Shown: positions 15,979-24,476 of the stretch, in pieces
How the letters are laid out: each line of letters begins with the position of its first letter
How positions within the stretch are numbered: position 1 is the stretch's first letter
Assembly: GCA_017399225.1 (NCBI GenBank)
Contig: JAFQEB010000014.1
Span: 5,338-69,337 of the forward strand
Direction: 5' to 3'
Origin: Clostridia bacterium
Lineage (GTDB): Bacteria > Bacillota_A > Clostridia > Christensenellales > Aristaeellaceae
DNA: 64,000 nt
Position numbers and translations under genes: made by a program
Notes under the pieces: generated by a model
Told to the model about the DNA's origin: nothing
The model's database searches: none
The model's input: the letters and a program-made list of their open reading frames with translations, nothing else

Positions 15979-17156
15979 GGCTGCTGCGATATGCGGTGCT
16001 GCATCTGCTGCGGGACAAGAAAAACACGGTCATTACTATGGGAGCTTATGCGGTCATATTCGTGCTGCTGATGTCGCTGCAGCAGACAATGGCTTCCCGG
16101 CGGGCTGCGATGGATGATCTGGTGGCCTCAATGACCGTGCAGTGCGTTATCACCGATCCGGCCGGCCAACAAGCCGATGACCTGCAAATGTCGGAAACCT
16201 ATTACTATGCTTTTGTGGAGGAATGCCCCTACACGCCCTATATCAGGAATGTCTGCCTTCGCTCTGCCAATGGGTACGAGGTGAACGGCGGCACAGGGAT
16301 GCTCATTGGTATGACCTCGGAGCAGGCGGATCACAGCACAAAGTACAACGGCGTTGTGTATGATGAAGGTTGGGATGGTACGCTCTGGCATTCGAACGAA
16401 GCGGTATGTGTGATCACGGCAGATATGATGGAGTTGACCCGCCTGGACAGTACGGGTATGCGCTGGATGGATGTACAGGGCCTTTTTGATCGCCTCCCCA
16501 ATTCGGGCAGATTCAAGCAGGAAAAAAACGTCTCTGTGCCCCTGACGCTTCGCGTTGCCGGCATGGCGCTGGGCGAAAAGACGATCTATTGCCCCTTTAA
16601 TTACCTTCGGCACACGCGGGATACCGGGTATCCCGATCTGCTGCTGTATGCGGATGCGGTTTCCTTTGAGGTGAGGGACAATTCGCGCATTGATGAGTTC
16701 CGCACTCTCATCGGGGAGGTGTATGCGCAGATCGATGAGAATCAGCCCGACTCCCGTAGGCAGTTCGGCATCCTGTTCCGCGATGCTCATTTTCTGCAGG
16801 CTACCCGTGAAGCCGCCCGTAGCCTGCAGATCATGCAATTGATTCAGCCGGTTTTGTACACTTGTGCTATGGGAGCCGGCGTGATGCTGGCGGTGATCCA
16901 GATGCGCGGGCGCAAAAAGGAGCTGGCGGTGCTCAGATCCCTTGGTACGGGGAGCATCAGTGCAGCGGTCAGCTGCCTGCTGGAAAACACCTTGCTCTGC
17001 CTGCCGCTTACGCTGACAGCGTTCATCATCTGGCCGGGGTCGCGGGCTGTGACCGGACTTGCAGTCTGGGGTGCGTTCATGTTGGGCGCTGCCGGAGCGA
17101 TTCTGTTCTTTTCGGGAACTCCGTTGATTCGGCAGATACGGGAATTGGAGGAATAA
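15975..17156 (+). CDS. ABC transporter permease, FtsX-like
   Basis: 393 residues with one N-terminal helix (VITMGAYAVIFVLLMSLQ), about 250 extracellular residues, and three C-terminal helices. The FtsX block appears as QMRGRKKELAVLRSLGTGSISAA before the second helix. It pairs with the upstream permease as a heterodimer and with the ATPase 3 nt downstream. The ATG overlaps the preceding stop (GATCATGAGG). Confidence 0.86.
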   Translation: MRLLRYAVLHLLRDKKNTVITMGAYAVIFVLLMSLQQTMASRRAAMDDLVASMTVQCVITDPAGQQADDLQMSETYYYAFVEECPYTPYIRNVCLRSANGYEVNGGTGMLIGMTSEQADHSTKYNGVVYDEGWDGTLWHSNEAVCVITADMMELTRLDSTGMRWMDVQGLFDRLPNSGRFKQEKNVSVPLTLRVAGMALGEKTIYCPFNYLRHTRDTGYPDLLLYADAVSFEVRDNSRIDEFRTLIGEVYAQIDENQPDSRRQFGILFRDAHFLQATREAARSLQIMQLIQPVLYTCAMGAGVMLAVIQMRGRKKELAVLRSLGTGSISAAVSCLLENTLLCLPLTLTAFIIWPGSRAVTGLAVWGAFMLGAAGAILFFSGTPLIRQIRELEE

Positions 17157-17159
17157 GCG

Positions 17160-17819
17160 ATGCTGGAGCTCAAAAACGTATCCTACAGCTATATCGGCAA
17201 AAACGTCCGTGTCGACGCGGTGAAGGACGTCAGCTATCGTTTTGAAAGCGGGCTTTTCTATACCCTGATGGGTCCCAGCGGCAGCGGGAAAAGTACGCTG
17301 ATGCAGCTGATCAACGGCCTGGCAAAGCCAACCAGAGGTGAGATATGCTATGGGGGCAGGCCGATCGGGGAGATCAGCCCAAAGGAGTACCGGCTGAAAT
17401 ACGTTTCCCTGATCCATCAGAACTTCTGCCTTTTGCCCTTCATGACAGTCATGGAGAATGTGACCTACCCCTGCGGTCTGCTGAAAATGCCAAAAGAGCA
17501 GGCTGTCCGGCTTGCAAAGCAGCAGCTGGAGGCGCTGGGGCTGGACGAGAGCTATTTCCGCCGTATGCCGGCTATGCTTTCCGGCGGAGAACAGCAGCGG
17601 GTGGCCATTGCCCGGGCGCTTTGTACCGGCGCGCCGCTGATCACTGCAGACGAGCCCACCGGAAACCTGGACAGTGCCAATGCAAAAACGATCGCCGAAA
17701 TATTCCGCCGTATTACGCAGAAGGATGGCAAAACCGTCATCATGGTAACGCATGATCCGTCCATGGCGGAATATGCCGATGTGGTGATGCGGATGCAGGA
17801 TGGAAGCATCGTCGGGTAA
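17160..17819 (+). CDS. ABC transporter ATP-binding protein, LolD/MacB type
   Basis: 219 residues, the usual size for an FtsX-partner ATPase. Walker A is GPSGSGKST, the signature is LSGGEQQRVAIARAL, Walker B is LITADEPTGNLD, and the H-loop is VTHDP. It energises the two upstream permeases, probably for export of a lipid-linked or peptide substrate or for mechanical transmission of a signal. The gene ends just before a promoter for the next unit. Confidence 0.95.
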   Translation: MLELKNVSYSYIGKNVRVDAVKDVSYRFESGLFYTLMGPSGSGKSTLMQLINGLAKPTRGEICYGGRPIGEISPKEYRLKYVSLIHQNFCLLPFMTVMENVTYPCGLLKMPKEQAVRLAKQQLEALGLDESYFRRMPAMLSGGEQQRVAIARALCTGAPLITADEPTGNLDSANAKTIAEIFRRITQKDGKTVIMVTHDPSMAEYADVVMRMQDGSIVG

Positions 17820-17876
17820 CCCGGGAGGTGATGGATGATCAGCGTGCCGAAGGCTGCCTTCGAGTCCTTTTCATGC

Positions 17877-17905
17877 TTGTGAAGAAAGGAAAAACGTGGT
17901 ACAAT
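17877..17905 (+). promoter_or_regulatory. Sigma-A promoter for the small membrane protein at 18009
   Basis: TTGTGA (17877-17882), 17-nt spacer, TACAAT (17900-17905), about 100 bp before the ATG. Confidence 0.65.
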
Positions 17906-18008
17906 GTGGTGGATCATGACGAGTGCGGAGATAGGCGATACGACGGATGTGCAGCGGTGTGCCGGATGAACCATGTGCCTGACGCCCGCTGCAAAGGAGG
18001 AAACGGAT

Positions 18009-18413
18009 ATGGAGATCGAAATGCTTGCAGCCCTGCTGATGGGCGCGGCAGCGCTGGTGAGCGTGGGGTTTATCATCTTTGGCCTGATCGATATGCAGCG
18101 CATGAATGCCTCTGCCAGCGATGTGATGGAGCTGCAGGGCGTTATCCGGCAGATGCAGATGCAGGAAGACGGAGACGTTCATGCGGTGCTCACCCTCAAT
18201 GTAGAGGAGGACGTGCTGCATGTGGACTGTACGCTGCCTGCGCCCTGGTTCGGAAAGGCGAAGTACCGCGTGACCGACCTGGTACCTGTTCTTTGGCGCA
18301 GGGGCGACAAGCGCGCCGTGGCCCAGGAGACCATCCGGAACGGCCAGCGGATGTTCCTCATTGGCCTTGCGGGGCTGACGGCGGCAGCGCTGCTGTATAT
18401 TCTGCTGGGCTGA
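18009..18413 (+). CDS. Small membrane protein, unknown
   Basis: 134 residues from ATG 18009 behind AAAGGAGG; a longer frame from 17973 lacks an RBS. One helix lies at the N-terminus (LAALLMGAAALVSVGFIIFGLI) and one at the C-terminus (MFLIGLAGLTAAALLYILLG), with a soluble middle containing VLTLNVEEDVLHVDCTLPAPWFGKAK. The layout recalls DUF3592-type envelope proteins, but I cannot assign a family. It has its own promoter and terminator. Confidence 0.75.
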   Translation: MEIEMLAALLMGAAALVSVGFIIFGLIDMQRMNASASDVMELQGVIRQMQMQEDGDVHAVLTLNVEEDVLHVDCTLPAPWFGKAKYRVTDLVPVLWRRGDKRAVAQETIRNGQRMFLIGLAGLTAAALLYILLG

Positions 18414-18423
18414 GAAGCAATAT

Positions 18424-18461
18424 AAAAGGCTGTCCGGTACGAAAGTGCCGGACAGCCTTTT
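18424..18461. terminator. Bidirectional terminator
   Basis: A 17-bp stem (AAAAGGCTGTCCGG... / ...CCGGACAGCCTTTT, GAAA loop) between convergent genes. The T tract serves the plus gene; the complementary T tract serves the minus operon ending at 18471. Confidence 0.9.
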
Positions 18462-18470
18462 GATATGCAA

Positions 18471-19184
18471 TTACCGGATGTTGATGATGATGCGGCCGCA
18501 GCTCTCGCACTCCACCAGGGTGTCGCTGGCGTTGCGAACCTTGTGCAGCACCGCAGAGGGCAGCGAGGTGTTGCAGCCGGAGCACTGATCGCCCATGAGC
18601 CGGGACAGGGGAGGCGTGATGTGCTTCTTGATGCGCTGATAATGGGCCAGCAGCTCCGCGGGAAGGGCGGCGGCCTTCTGATCCGCAGCGGCACGCTGGG
18701 CCTCCATGGCGGCCTTCTTGGCGGGCATCTCCTTGTCATACTGGGCCTTGAGCTGCTCGAACTCGGAGCGCAGGCGGGCCGCGTCGGAACGGATGCTGTT
18801 GCCGCGCTGATCATGCTCGCGGGCTTCGTTGGCCAGGCGCTTCATCTCTTGCTCATACTGGATGATGGTCTCGCGGCACTTGCTGACCTCGGAGATCAGC
18901 GCGCGGGCGGCGTCCAGATCAGCGGGGGGCGTGGTCTCAAAGCGATTCTGAAGGGCCTTGAGCTGCTCCTCACTGCGGTTGAGCGCATCGCGGACGGCGT
19001 CCTTGCGGTCTGCCAGCACTGCGACCTGCTCCTCGATCTGCTTATGCTGCTTCTGCCGCTCCATATAGAGGTTGCGGTCATTCTCCATCTTCTGACGGAG
19101 CGGGCTGCGGCGGATGTCATTGGCCATACGGTCGGCCTTCATGTCCTCCGTCTGATACTCCCACAACATGGTAAGCTGATCCAT
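18471..19184 (-). CDS. Coiled-coil protein with C-terminal zinc ribbon (CT398/DUF164 family)
   Basis: 237 residues. Residues 25-150 are a long charged coiled coil; the C-terminus is a C4 zinc ribbon (CSGCN...CESCGRIII). This is the zf-RING_7/CT398 type of protein, often encoded beside nif3-like genes, as here (28-nt gap). The role is unresolved in the literature I know; proposals link it to flagellar or secretion ATPases in Chlamydia. It is the last gene of the rpoD operon, before the bidirectional terminator. Confidence 0.88.
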   Translation of the reverse strand: MDQLTMLWEYQTEDMKADRMANDIRRSPLRQKMENDRNLYMERQKQHKQIEEQVAVLADRKDAVRDALNRSEEQLKALQNRFETTPPADLDAARALISEVSKCRETIIQYEQEMKRLANEAREHDQRGNSIRSDAARLRSEFEQLKAQYDKEMPAKKAAMEAQRAAADQKAAALPAELLAHYQRIKKHITPPLSRLMGDQCSGCNTSLPSAVLHKVRNASDTLVECESCGRIIINIR

Positions 19185-19212
19185 TGTCTACCTCCTGATG
19201 TTCAAGTGCGTT

Positions 19213-19983
19213 TTACCGCACGGATATCCCATAGGCGCGCACCACGGATTTGGTGACGCGTACATTACATTGTACTATATCCTGCCAGTTTTGTAAAGCG
19301 TCCGCCAGGGCAAAAATCCCGGGAGCCTCGGTGGCGTGGTGTCCGGCCTCCATGAGGACGACGCCGGCAGCCGAAGCTTCAAGGGCGTGATGGTGCTTCG
19401 CTTCGCCGGTCAGGAAGGCCTCTGCGCCCAGCGCGGCTGCGGCAGGCCATTCGTCGCTGCCGGAGCCGGAGCACATGCCTACCCGGGTGATCATTTTCTC
19501 CGGATCACCCATTACGCGCACCACATCGCCCAGGCAGCGGCTGATGTGTTCAGCCAGGGCAGAAGCCTGCATGGGCACGCCCAACTGACCGACCCGCAGA
19601 AAGCCCTCGCCCTGTACCTCCGTCAGGCCGATGCGCGCGGCCAGCACGTCGTTGATCCCGCCCATGGCCTGATCCAGGTTGGTGTGGGCAGAGATCAGGC
19701 TGATGCCTGCGCGGATCAGCCTGCACAGCAGACGGGCCTGATGATCTGTCTCCACCAGTCGCTTGATGGGGGAGAACATCATCGGGTGATGGGTGACGAT
19801 CAGGTTAGCGCCATTTGCGACGGCTTCGTCGATGACGGCGTCCGTCACGTCCAGCGCCACATGGACGCCGTGTACCTCAGCCCCCGGATCGCCCACCAGC
19901 AGCCCGGAGTTATCGTAGGCCACCTGGGTCTCAAAGGGGGCGCGCTCGTTGATGAAATCGTAAACCTGCTGCACGGTCAGCAT
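19213..19983 (-). CDS. Nif3-like dinuclear metal-binding protein
   Basis: 256 residues, the short form of the NIF3/YqfO/YbgI family, without the extra middle domain of B. subtilis YqfO. Metal ligands are visible in NLIVTHHPMMFSP (His64/His65 area), SAHTNLDQA and the C-terminal LMEAGHHATE. The biochemical activity is debated (GTP cyclohydrolase-like fold). It overlaps trmK by 7 nt, reproducing the conserved trmK-nif3 pair of Firmicutes. Confidence 0.92.
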   Translation of the reverse strand: MLTVQQVYDFINERAPFETQVAYDNSGLLVGDPGAEVHGVHVALDVTDAVIDEAVANGANLIVTHHPMMFSPIKRLVETDHQARLLCRLIRAGISLISAHTNLDQAMGGINDVLAARIGLTEVQGEGFLRVGQLGVPMQASALAEHISRCLGDVVRVMGDPEKMITRVGMCSGSGSDEWPAAAALGAEAFLTGEAKHHHALEASAAGVVLMEAGHHATEAPGIFALADALQNWQDIVQCNVRVTKSVVRAYGISVR

Positions 19984-20657
19984 GAAAGCACCTCCAGCTT
20001 GTGTTGATAGAATCCAATGTCCTCCTTCAGCTCGCGGATCGCCTTCTGATCGGGTGACGCAGCTGCCTCATGTCCGCGCAGGATGCCGATGAGTACCTGG
20101 AGCCGGTGCTGCACATAGCCTGTCAGCAATGCGGCGGGCTCTTCCCAAAGGAGGCGGCCGTAGAGGATCTCCGCTTCGCTGCTGGCACTCGGGCCCTGCT
20201 CTGCCCGCCAGATGACGTAATACCGCCCGGCAGCGTGGCATAGGCGTTCCTGCACGATGACGTAGCCGATCTCTGCCAGACAGCGGCGCACCATGGGCTG
20301 ATCCGTATGGGCTGAAAGGACCAGCACGGCGCCATGGAGTCGATCCCGCCCCTTTCGCAGGATGTCAGCCATGTTTTCGCCGCCCATGCCCATGATGGAA
20401 ACGCAGCCGCAGGGACGCGTCAGAGCCTCCAGTCCGTCCGCCAGAACGATCTCGGCGCGATCGGCGAGTCCTGCGCGGGTCAGGCTTGCGCGGGCATGGC
20501 CCAGCGCACCGGGGCTCACATCTGCGGCGATCATGTGCCGGCAAATGCCGGATGTCAGCAGATGACAGGGGAGGTAAGCGTGGTCTGTGCCGATATCCGC
20601 GCCCCATTCGCAGGGCTCGTAGAGGGAAGCGGCAAGGGCCAGGCGTTCGTCAAGCAT
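19977..20657 (-). CDS. trmK: tRNA (adenine22-N1)-methyltransferase
   Basis: 226 residues. The SAM motif is GADIGTDHAYLPCHLL with IAADVSPGALGHARASL, and SIMGMGGENMADIL is the family block. TrmK makes m1A22 in tRNA. I chose ATG 20657 over the ATG at 20672 because GGAGGT lies 7 nt before it; the start overlaps the upstream stop (ATGCTTGA). It sits in the common order rpoD, x, trmK, nif3-like. Confidence 0.92.
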   Translation of the reverse strand: MLDERLALAASLYEPCEWGADIGTDHAYLPCHLLTSGICRHMIAADVSPGALGHARASLTRAGLADRAEIVLADGLEALTRPCGCVSIMGMGGENMADILRKGRDRLHGAVLVLSAHTDQPMVRRCLAEIGYVIVQERLCHAAGRYYVIWRAEQGPSASSEAEILYGRLLWEEPAALLTGYVQHRLQVLIGILRGHEAAASPDQKAIRELKEDIGFYQHKLEVLSC

Positions 20658-21204
20658 GGGAACCTCCGTCATAATGGTATGATAAGGCAGTCAGGATGGC
20701 TGCTTCCAGCTCGTGAATAGCGACCAGCGGCATGTGCATACGGGCGGCGATCTCTTCATTGGAAAGCCGATGACCGTTCAGCCCAAGCCGATGCCGGATG
20801 TAGGCGTTGTGAACCCCGTCCGGCAGGACGCCCGGATGATACAGCGCGTCGAGCGCGACCAGCCGCAGGTCGTCCCGAGTGGCGAGGCTGTCCGGCGGCA
20901 GAAGCCTTTTGGCTGAGCGATGCAGCTTTTGCAGCAGTGGGTCATCCGCCGGAGCCACGGAAAACAGGTACTGTCCTGCATAGGCTAAGATCGCACCGGT
21001 GTGCAGCGGATCTGTGTCCTGCGAAAGCGGCTGGACGGCAAGGAAACAGCCTTCCGTCAGCTCGGGAATAACAGCAGATGTGGGCAAACAACGCCGCAGA
21101 GTGTCCGTGATGTGCCGGCGCAGCATGGCTGGATGCGCATCTGCAATAGCCTCGCGCTGCAGGTTTGCACCCTGGCTGGCCAGACGCTGGAAAGCTTCGA
21201 GCAT
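20650..21204 (-). CDS. Unknown soluble protein with possible C-terminal helix-turn-helix
   Basis: 184 residues from ATG 21204 behind GGAGG. The first 120 residues have no motif I recognise. The end (RLSNEEIAARMHMPLVAIHELEAAILTAL, residues 143-172) resembles a sigma region 4 / LuxR-like helix-turn-helix. It lies between rpoD and trmK. A regulatory or sigma-related role is possible but is inference. Confidence 0.7.
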   Translation of the reverse strand: MLEAFQRLASQGANLQREAIADAHPAMLRRHITDTLRRCLPTSAVIPELTEGCFLAVQPLSQDTDPLHTGAILAYAGQYLFSVAPADDPLLQKLHRSAKRLLPPDSLATRDDLRLVALDALYHPGVLPDGVHNAYIRHRLGLNGHRLSNEEIAARMHMPLVAIHELEAAILTALSYHYDGGSHA

Positions 21205-21223
21205 ATGCGCCTCCGGTCAAGAG

Positions 21224-21250
21224 AAGCCCTGCCTTATTCAGACAGGGCTT
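21224..21250. other. Hairpin between rpoD and next gene
   Basis: An 8-bp perfect stem AAGCCCTG/CAGGGCTT with an 11-nt loop lies inside the operon, without a T tract. It could be a processing or partial-attenuation site lowering the genes after rpoD. Confidence 0.35.
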
Positions 21251-21271
21251 ATACATATTGCCTCACGCGGT

Positions 21272-21323
21272 AGGTCGAAAAGGGGAAAAGCGACTCGATC
21301 GCGGGAAAAGAGGCGAAGCCTCC
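21272..21323 (-). repeat. GC-rich intergenic repeat, partial copy
   Basis: Directly after the rpoD stop. The minus strand reads through a small hairpin (GAGGCTTCGCCTC), then CCCGCGATCGAGTCGC, the same end sequence as the repeat at 54883-54960. The central GGGC/GCCC hairpin of the full copies is missing. Confidence 0.5.
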
Positions 21324-22430
21324 TTAGTCGATATAGTCCTTCAGCTTCTTGGAGCGGCTGGGGTGACGGAGCTTGCGCAGGGCCTTGGCCTCGATCTGAC
21401 GGATGCGCTCGCGGGTCACGTTGAACACCTTGCCGACCTCCTCCAGCGTCCGCTGATGGCCGTCGTCCAGGCCGAAGCGCAGGCGCAGCACCTTCTCCTC
21501 ACGGGGGGTCAGGGTGTCCAGCACCTCCAGCAGCTGCTCCTTCATCAGGGCGAAGGAAGCGGCCTCGGCGGGGGCGGGGGCGTCGTCATCGGGGATGAAG
21601 TCGCCCAGGTGGCTGTCCTCCTCCTCGCCGATGGGGGTCTCCAGCGAAACCGGCTCCTGCGCGATCTTGATGATCTCGCGCACCTTGTTTTCGCTGATGC
21701 CCATCTCCTTGGCGATCTCCTCGGGGGTGGGCTCGCGGCCGTACTCCTGCAGCAGCTGACGGCTGACGCGGATGAGCTTATTGATGGTTTCCACCATATG
21801 CACGGGGATGCGGATGGTGCGGGCCTGATCCGCAATGGCGCGGGTGATGGCCTGACGGATCCACCAGGTGGCGTAGGTGGAGAACTTGAAGCCCTTGGTG
21901 TAGTCGAACTTTTCCACCGCCTTGATCAGGCCCAGGTTGCCCTCCTGGATCAGATCCAGGAACAGCATACCGCGGCCCACATAGCGCTTGGCGATGGAAA
22001 CGACCAGACGCAGGTTTGCCTCGCTCAGCTTGCGCTTGGCCTCTTCCTTTTCTTCGGGCGTGCCGCTTTCCAGCTGCTTGGCGATGGCGATCTCCTCTTC
22101 GGCGGTCAGCAGGGGCACCTTGCCGATCTCCTTGAGGTACATGCGCACGGGATCGTCGATGCTGATTCCCTCGGGAACGGAGACGTCTGCCTGCTCCTCG
22201 CGGGTCTCGCGCTCCTCGGCGGCTTCGGGTGCGGCGACGGGGTCATTCTCGTTGATGACCTCCACGCCCAGCGCTTCCAGCGTTTCAAGCACCTTGTCAA
22301 GCTGCTCCGGATCCATGTCCATCTCCATCAGGCGATCCATGATATCCTTGTAGGTCAGCGTTCCCTTGGACTTGCCGTACTCATACAGCTCGTTGAGCTT
22401 GGCTTGACGGGCATCGGGTGAAAGCGTCAA
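21324..22430 (-). CDS. rpoD: RNA polymerase housekeeping sigma factor (sigma-70/sigma-A)
   Basis: 368 residues from a TTG at 22430, chosen because AAGGAGAGG lies 6 nt upstream; the ATG at 22457 overlaps this RBS. A short region 1.1 ([23 protein letters not shown]) is followed by region 1.2 ([17 protein letters not shown]), region 2 ([17 protein letters not shown]... [21 protein letters not shown]), region 3 ([17 protein letters not shown]) and region 4 ([18 protein letters not shown]). It lies 63 nt after dnaG in the classic dgt-dnaG-rpoD order of Clostridia. Confidence 0.98.
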   Translation of the reverse strand: MTLSPDARQAKLNELYEYGKSKGTLTYKDIMDRLMEMDMDPEQLDKVLETLEALGVEVINENDPVAAPEAAEERETREEQADVSVPEGISIDDPVRMYLKEIGKVPLLTAEEEIAIAKQLESGTPEEKEEAKRKLSEANLRLVVSIAKRYVGRGMLFLDLIQEGNLGLIKAVEKFDYTKGFKFSTYATWWIRQAITRAIADQARTIRIPVHMVETINKLIRVSRQLLQEYGREPTPEEIAKEMGISENKVREIIKIAQEPVSLETPIGEEEDSHLGDFIPDDDAPAPAEAASFALMKEQLLEVLDTLTPREEKVLRLRFGLDDGHQRTLEEVGKVFNVTRERIRQIEAKALRKLRHPSRSKKLKDYID

Positions 22431-22493
22431 ATGGAATCCTCTCCTTCTGTCATACACGGGGCGGCCGGAATCCCTCCGGCGGCCAAAGGGGTA

Positions 22494-24293
22494 CTACTTG
22501 CTGCTCTTGATCCTGTTGATCATTTCAGAAAGCTGCTTGGCTCGGGTGAGCGCGGCAGTCTTGTCGGCGGGGGAAAGGGTACTCAGGCTGCGCATGATCT
22601 CGTTGAGCTGATCCTGCATCTTCTTCAGCCGGTTGCGGTCGATGCACTCGCGGGCCATGCGGATCAGCTGATCCCTGTCCTCGCTGGGCGGGGTGAGCAG
22701 GAGCTTGCTGACCCGGGCGCGGGTGGTCTCGTCGCTTTGCATCTCCACCAGGGCAGCAGGGCTTGCGCCGCCTGCCAGCTCCACATAGAGGCTGCGCAGC
22801 AGCGGGTCGCTGAAATCCTCCTCAGAGGCGATATCCTGCGGCAGTCGGCCGGTGCTCATCAGGGAGATCAGCAGCTCCTCGTCGCGCTCGGGCTCGGTCG
22901 CGGCGGGGGAGTTGCGCCTGGGGCTGAAGCGCGGCTGCGTGCCTGCGGCGGGTACTGGGGCAGCCTGTGCGGGCTGCTGTACATTCATGCCGATCTGTGC
23001 AAGCAGCACATCGCGGGTAAAGCCGGTGTGCACCATCAGCTCCTGCAGGTGATTCTCCCGTTCCACGGGCTCCAGCTTGCTGAGGATGGACGCACAAGCC
23101 TTGGCGTACTCGGTGCGGCCCTCCTGCGTGCTCAGATCGTGCTCGGCGCGGAGGCGGCGCATCCGGTAGGCGGCGGGGCTCAGGGCAGGCAGGCTGTCGA
23201 AGGCCTCCTTGCCGTCCCGGCGGATGAATTCATCCGGGTCGAGCCCGTCGGGGAAGTCCAGCACCCGGGCGGTAACGCCCTCGCTTTCCAGGATGTCCAG
23301 ACCGCGGAGGATCGCGTGCTGACCGGCGCTGTCGCCGTCGTAGCTCAGGTATACCGCAGGCGCGAAGCGTTTGAGGAGCTTGGCCTGCTCAGGGGTCAGG
23401 GCAGTGCCCAGCGTGGCGCACACGCCGGGAACGCCGAATTGCGTCAGGGAAACGACGTCCATGTATCCTTCCACCAGCACGACGCGCTGCAGGTGCCTCT
23501 CCTTGCGCAGCAGATTCGCTGCATAAACGCCAAGCCGCTTGTTGAACACCGGCGTGTCGGAGGTGTTGAGATACTTGGGCTGCACATCGCCCAGGGCGCG
23601 CCCGCCAAAGGCGAGAACGTTGCCGTACTGGTCGATAATGGGGAAGATGGCGCGGTTGCGGAACATGTCAAAGGCTCTGCGGGGTTTTGCGGGGCTGTCC
23701 TCCGTTGCGGGCGTGGCCTCCTTGATGACGGTAAGGCCCACAAGCTTCAATTCTTCAACGGTATAGCCCTTGTCCTGCAGATGCTTCGTCAGCGCATCCC
23801 AGCTGTTGGGCGCTGCGCCCAGGCCGAATTTGCGGATGACGCTGTCGGTCAGTCCGCGCCTTTTCAGGTAGTCCAGCGCCTGCTGGCCTGCCGGGGTGAA
23901 CAGTGTCTGATGAAAGAATCTTGCGGCTTCCTTATTTGCTTCAAGAAGCCTGTCCCGCTGGGTGCGGCGGCGCTGGTAATCGGGATCGTCCTCCATCTGG
24001 GGGAGGGGCATGTGCAGCTGATCCGCCAGGTACTTCACGGCGTCCTGAAATTCGAGCCGCTCGTACTCCATCACGAACTGGATCACGCTGCCGCCGGCCT
24101 TGCAGCCAAAGCAGTAATACAGCTGACTTTCGCCGTCAACGGAAAAGGAAGCGGTTTTCTCACCGTGGAAGGGGCACAGACCCCAGTGCTTGCGGCCGTT
24201 CTTCTTCAGCTGTACATGCTGGCCGATGATCTGCACGATATCGGCTCTTGCGCGGAGCTCGTCAAGCCATGAAGGAGGAAAACGCAATGCCAC
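22494..24293 (-). CDS. dnaG: DNA primase
   Basis: 599 residues, the usual size. It starts with GTG at 24293 behind AGGAGG. The N-terminal CHC2 zinc finger is CPFHGEKTASF...YYCFGCKAGG. The TOPRIM block appears as VVLVEGYMDVVSL (EGYMD) and LSYDGDSAG. The C-terminal helicase-binding part is at residues 450-599. It makes RNA primers for replication. The Pro/Ala/Arg-rich linker near residues 415-450 is longer than average. Confidence 0.98.
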   Translation of the reverse strand: MALRFPPSWLDELRARADIVQIIGQHVQLKKNGRKHWGLCPFHGEKTASFSVDGESQLYYCFGCKAGGSVIQFVMEYERLEFQDAVKYLADQLHMPLPQMEDDPDYQRRRTQRDRLLEANKEAARFFHQTLFTPAGQQALDYLKRRGLTDSVIRKFGLGAAPNSWDALTKHLQDKGYTVEELKLVGLTVIKEATPATEDSPAKPRRAFDMFRNRAIFPIIDQYGNVLAFGGRALGDVQPKYLNTSDTPVFNKRLGVYAANLLRKERHLQRVVLVEGYMDVVSLTQFGVPGVCATLGTALTPEQAKLLKRFAPAVYLSYDGDSAGQHAILRGLDILESEGVTARVLDFPDGLDPDEFIRRDGKEAFDSLPALSPAAYRMRRLRAEHDLSTQEGRTEYAKACASILSKLEPVERENHLQELMVHTGFTRDVLLAQIGMNVQQPAQAAPVPAAGTQPRFSPRRNSPAATEPERDEELLISLMSTGRLPQDIASEEDFSDPLLRSLYVELAGGASPAALVEMQSDETTRARVSKLLLTPPSEDRDQLIRMARECIDRNRLKKMQDQLNEIMRSLSTLSPADKTAALTRAKQLSEMINRIKSSK

Positions 24294-24476
24294 GGATATC
24301 CCCCTCCTGTCTCAAACGAATGCTGCTGCGATGAAACAGCGCCGCGCAGGCCAATCGGGAGCTTTCCGGACCTGCGCAAGAAATTCATCAGTTGCGTTAT
24401 TCGCCACATTCACGGATTTTCCTGCTTGAAATCTGCATGTGTTTTTGGATATTGTTTCAAACTCTGCAAAAAAAGG
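24294..24476. other. Gap between dgt and dnaG
   Basis: 183 bp, AT-richer than its surroundings. On the minus strand a TTGAAA and A-rich tracts could form a dnaG promoter, but no -10 at proper distance was found. Confidence 0.3.

Noticed and set aside
17828..18463. 211-codon plus-strand frame starting GTG-ATG after GGGAGG
   Set aside because: It overlaps the better-supported membrane protein at 18009 in another frame and the sequence is Arg/Gly/Cys-rich and shadow-like.
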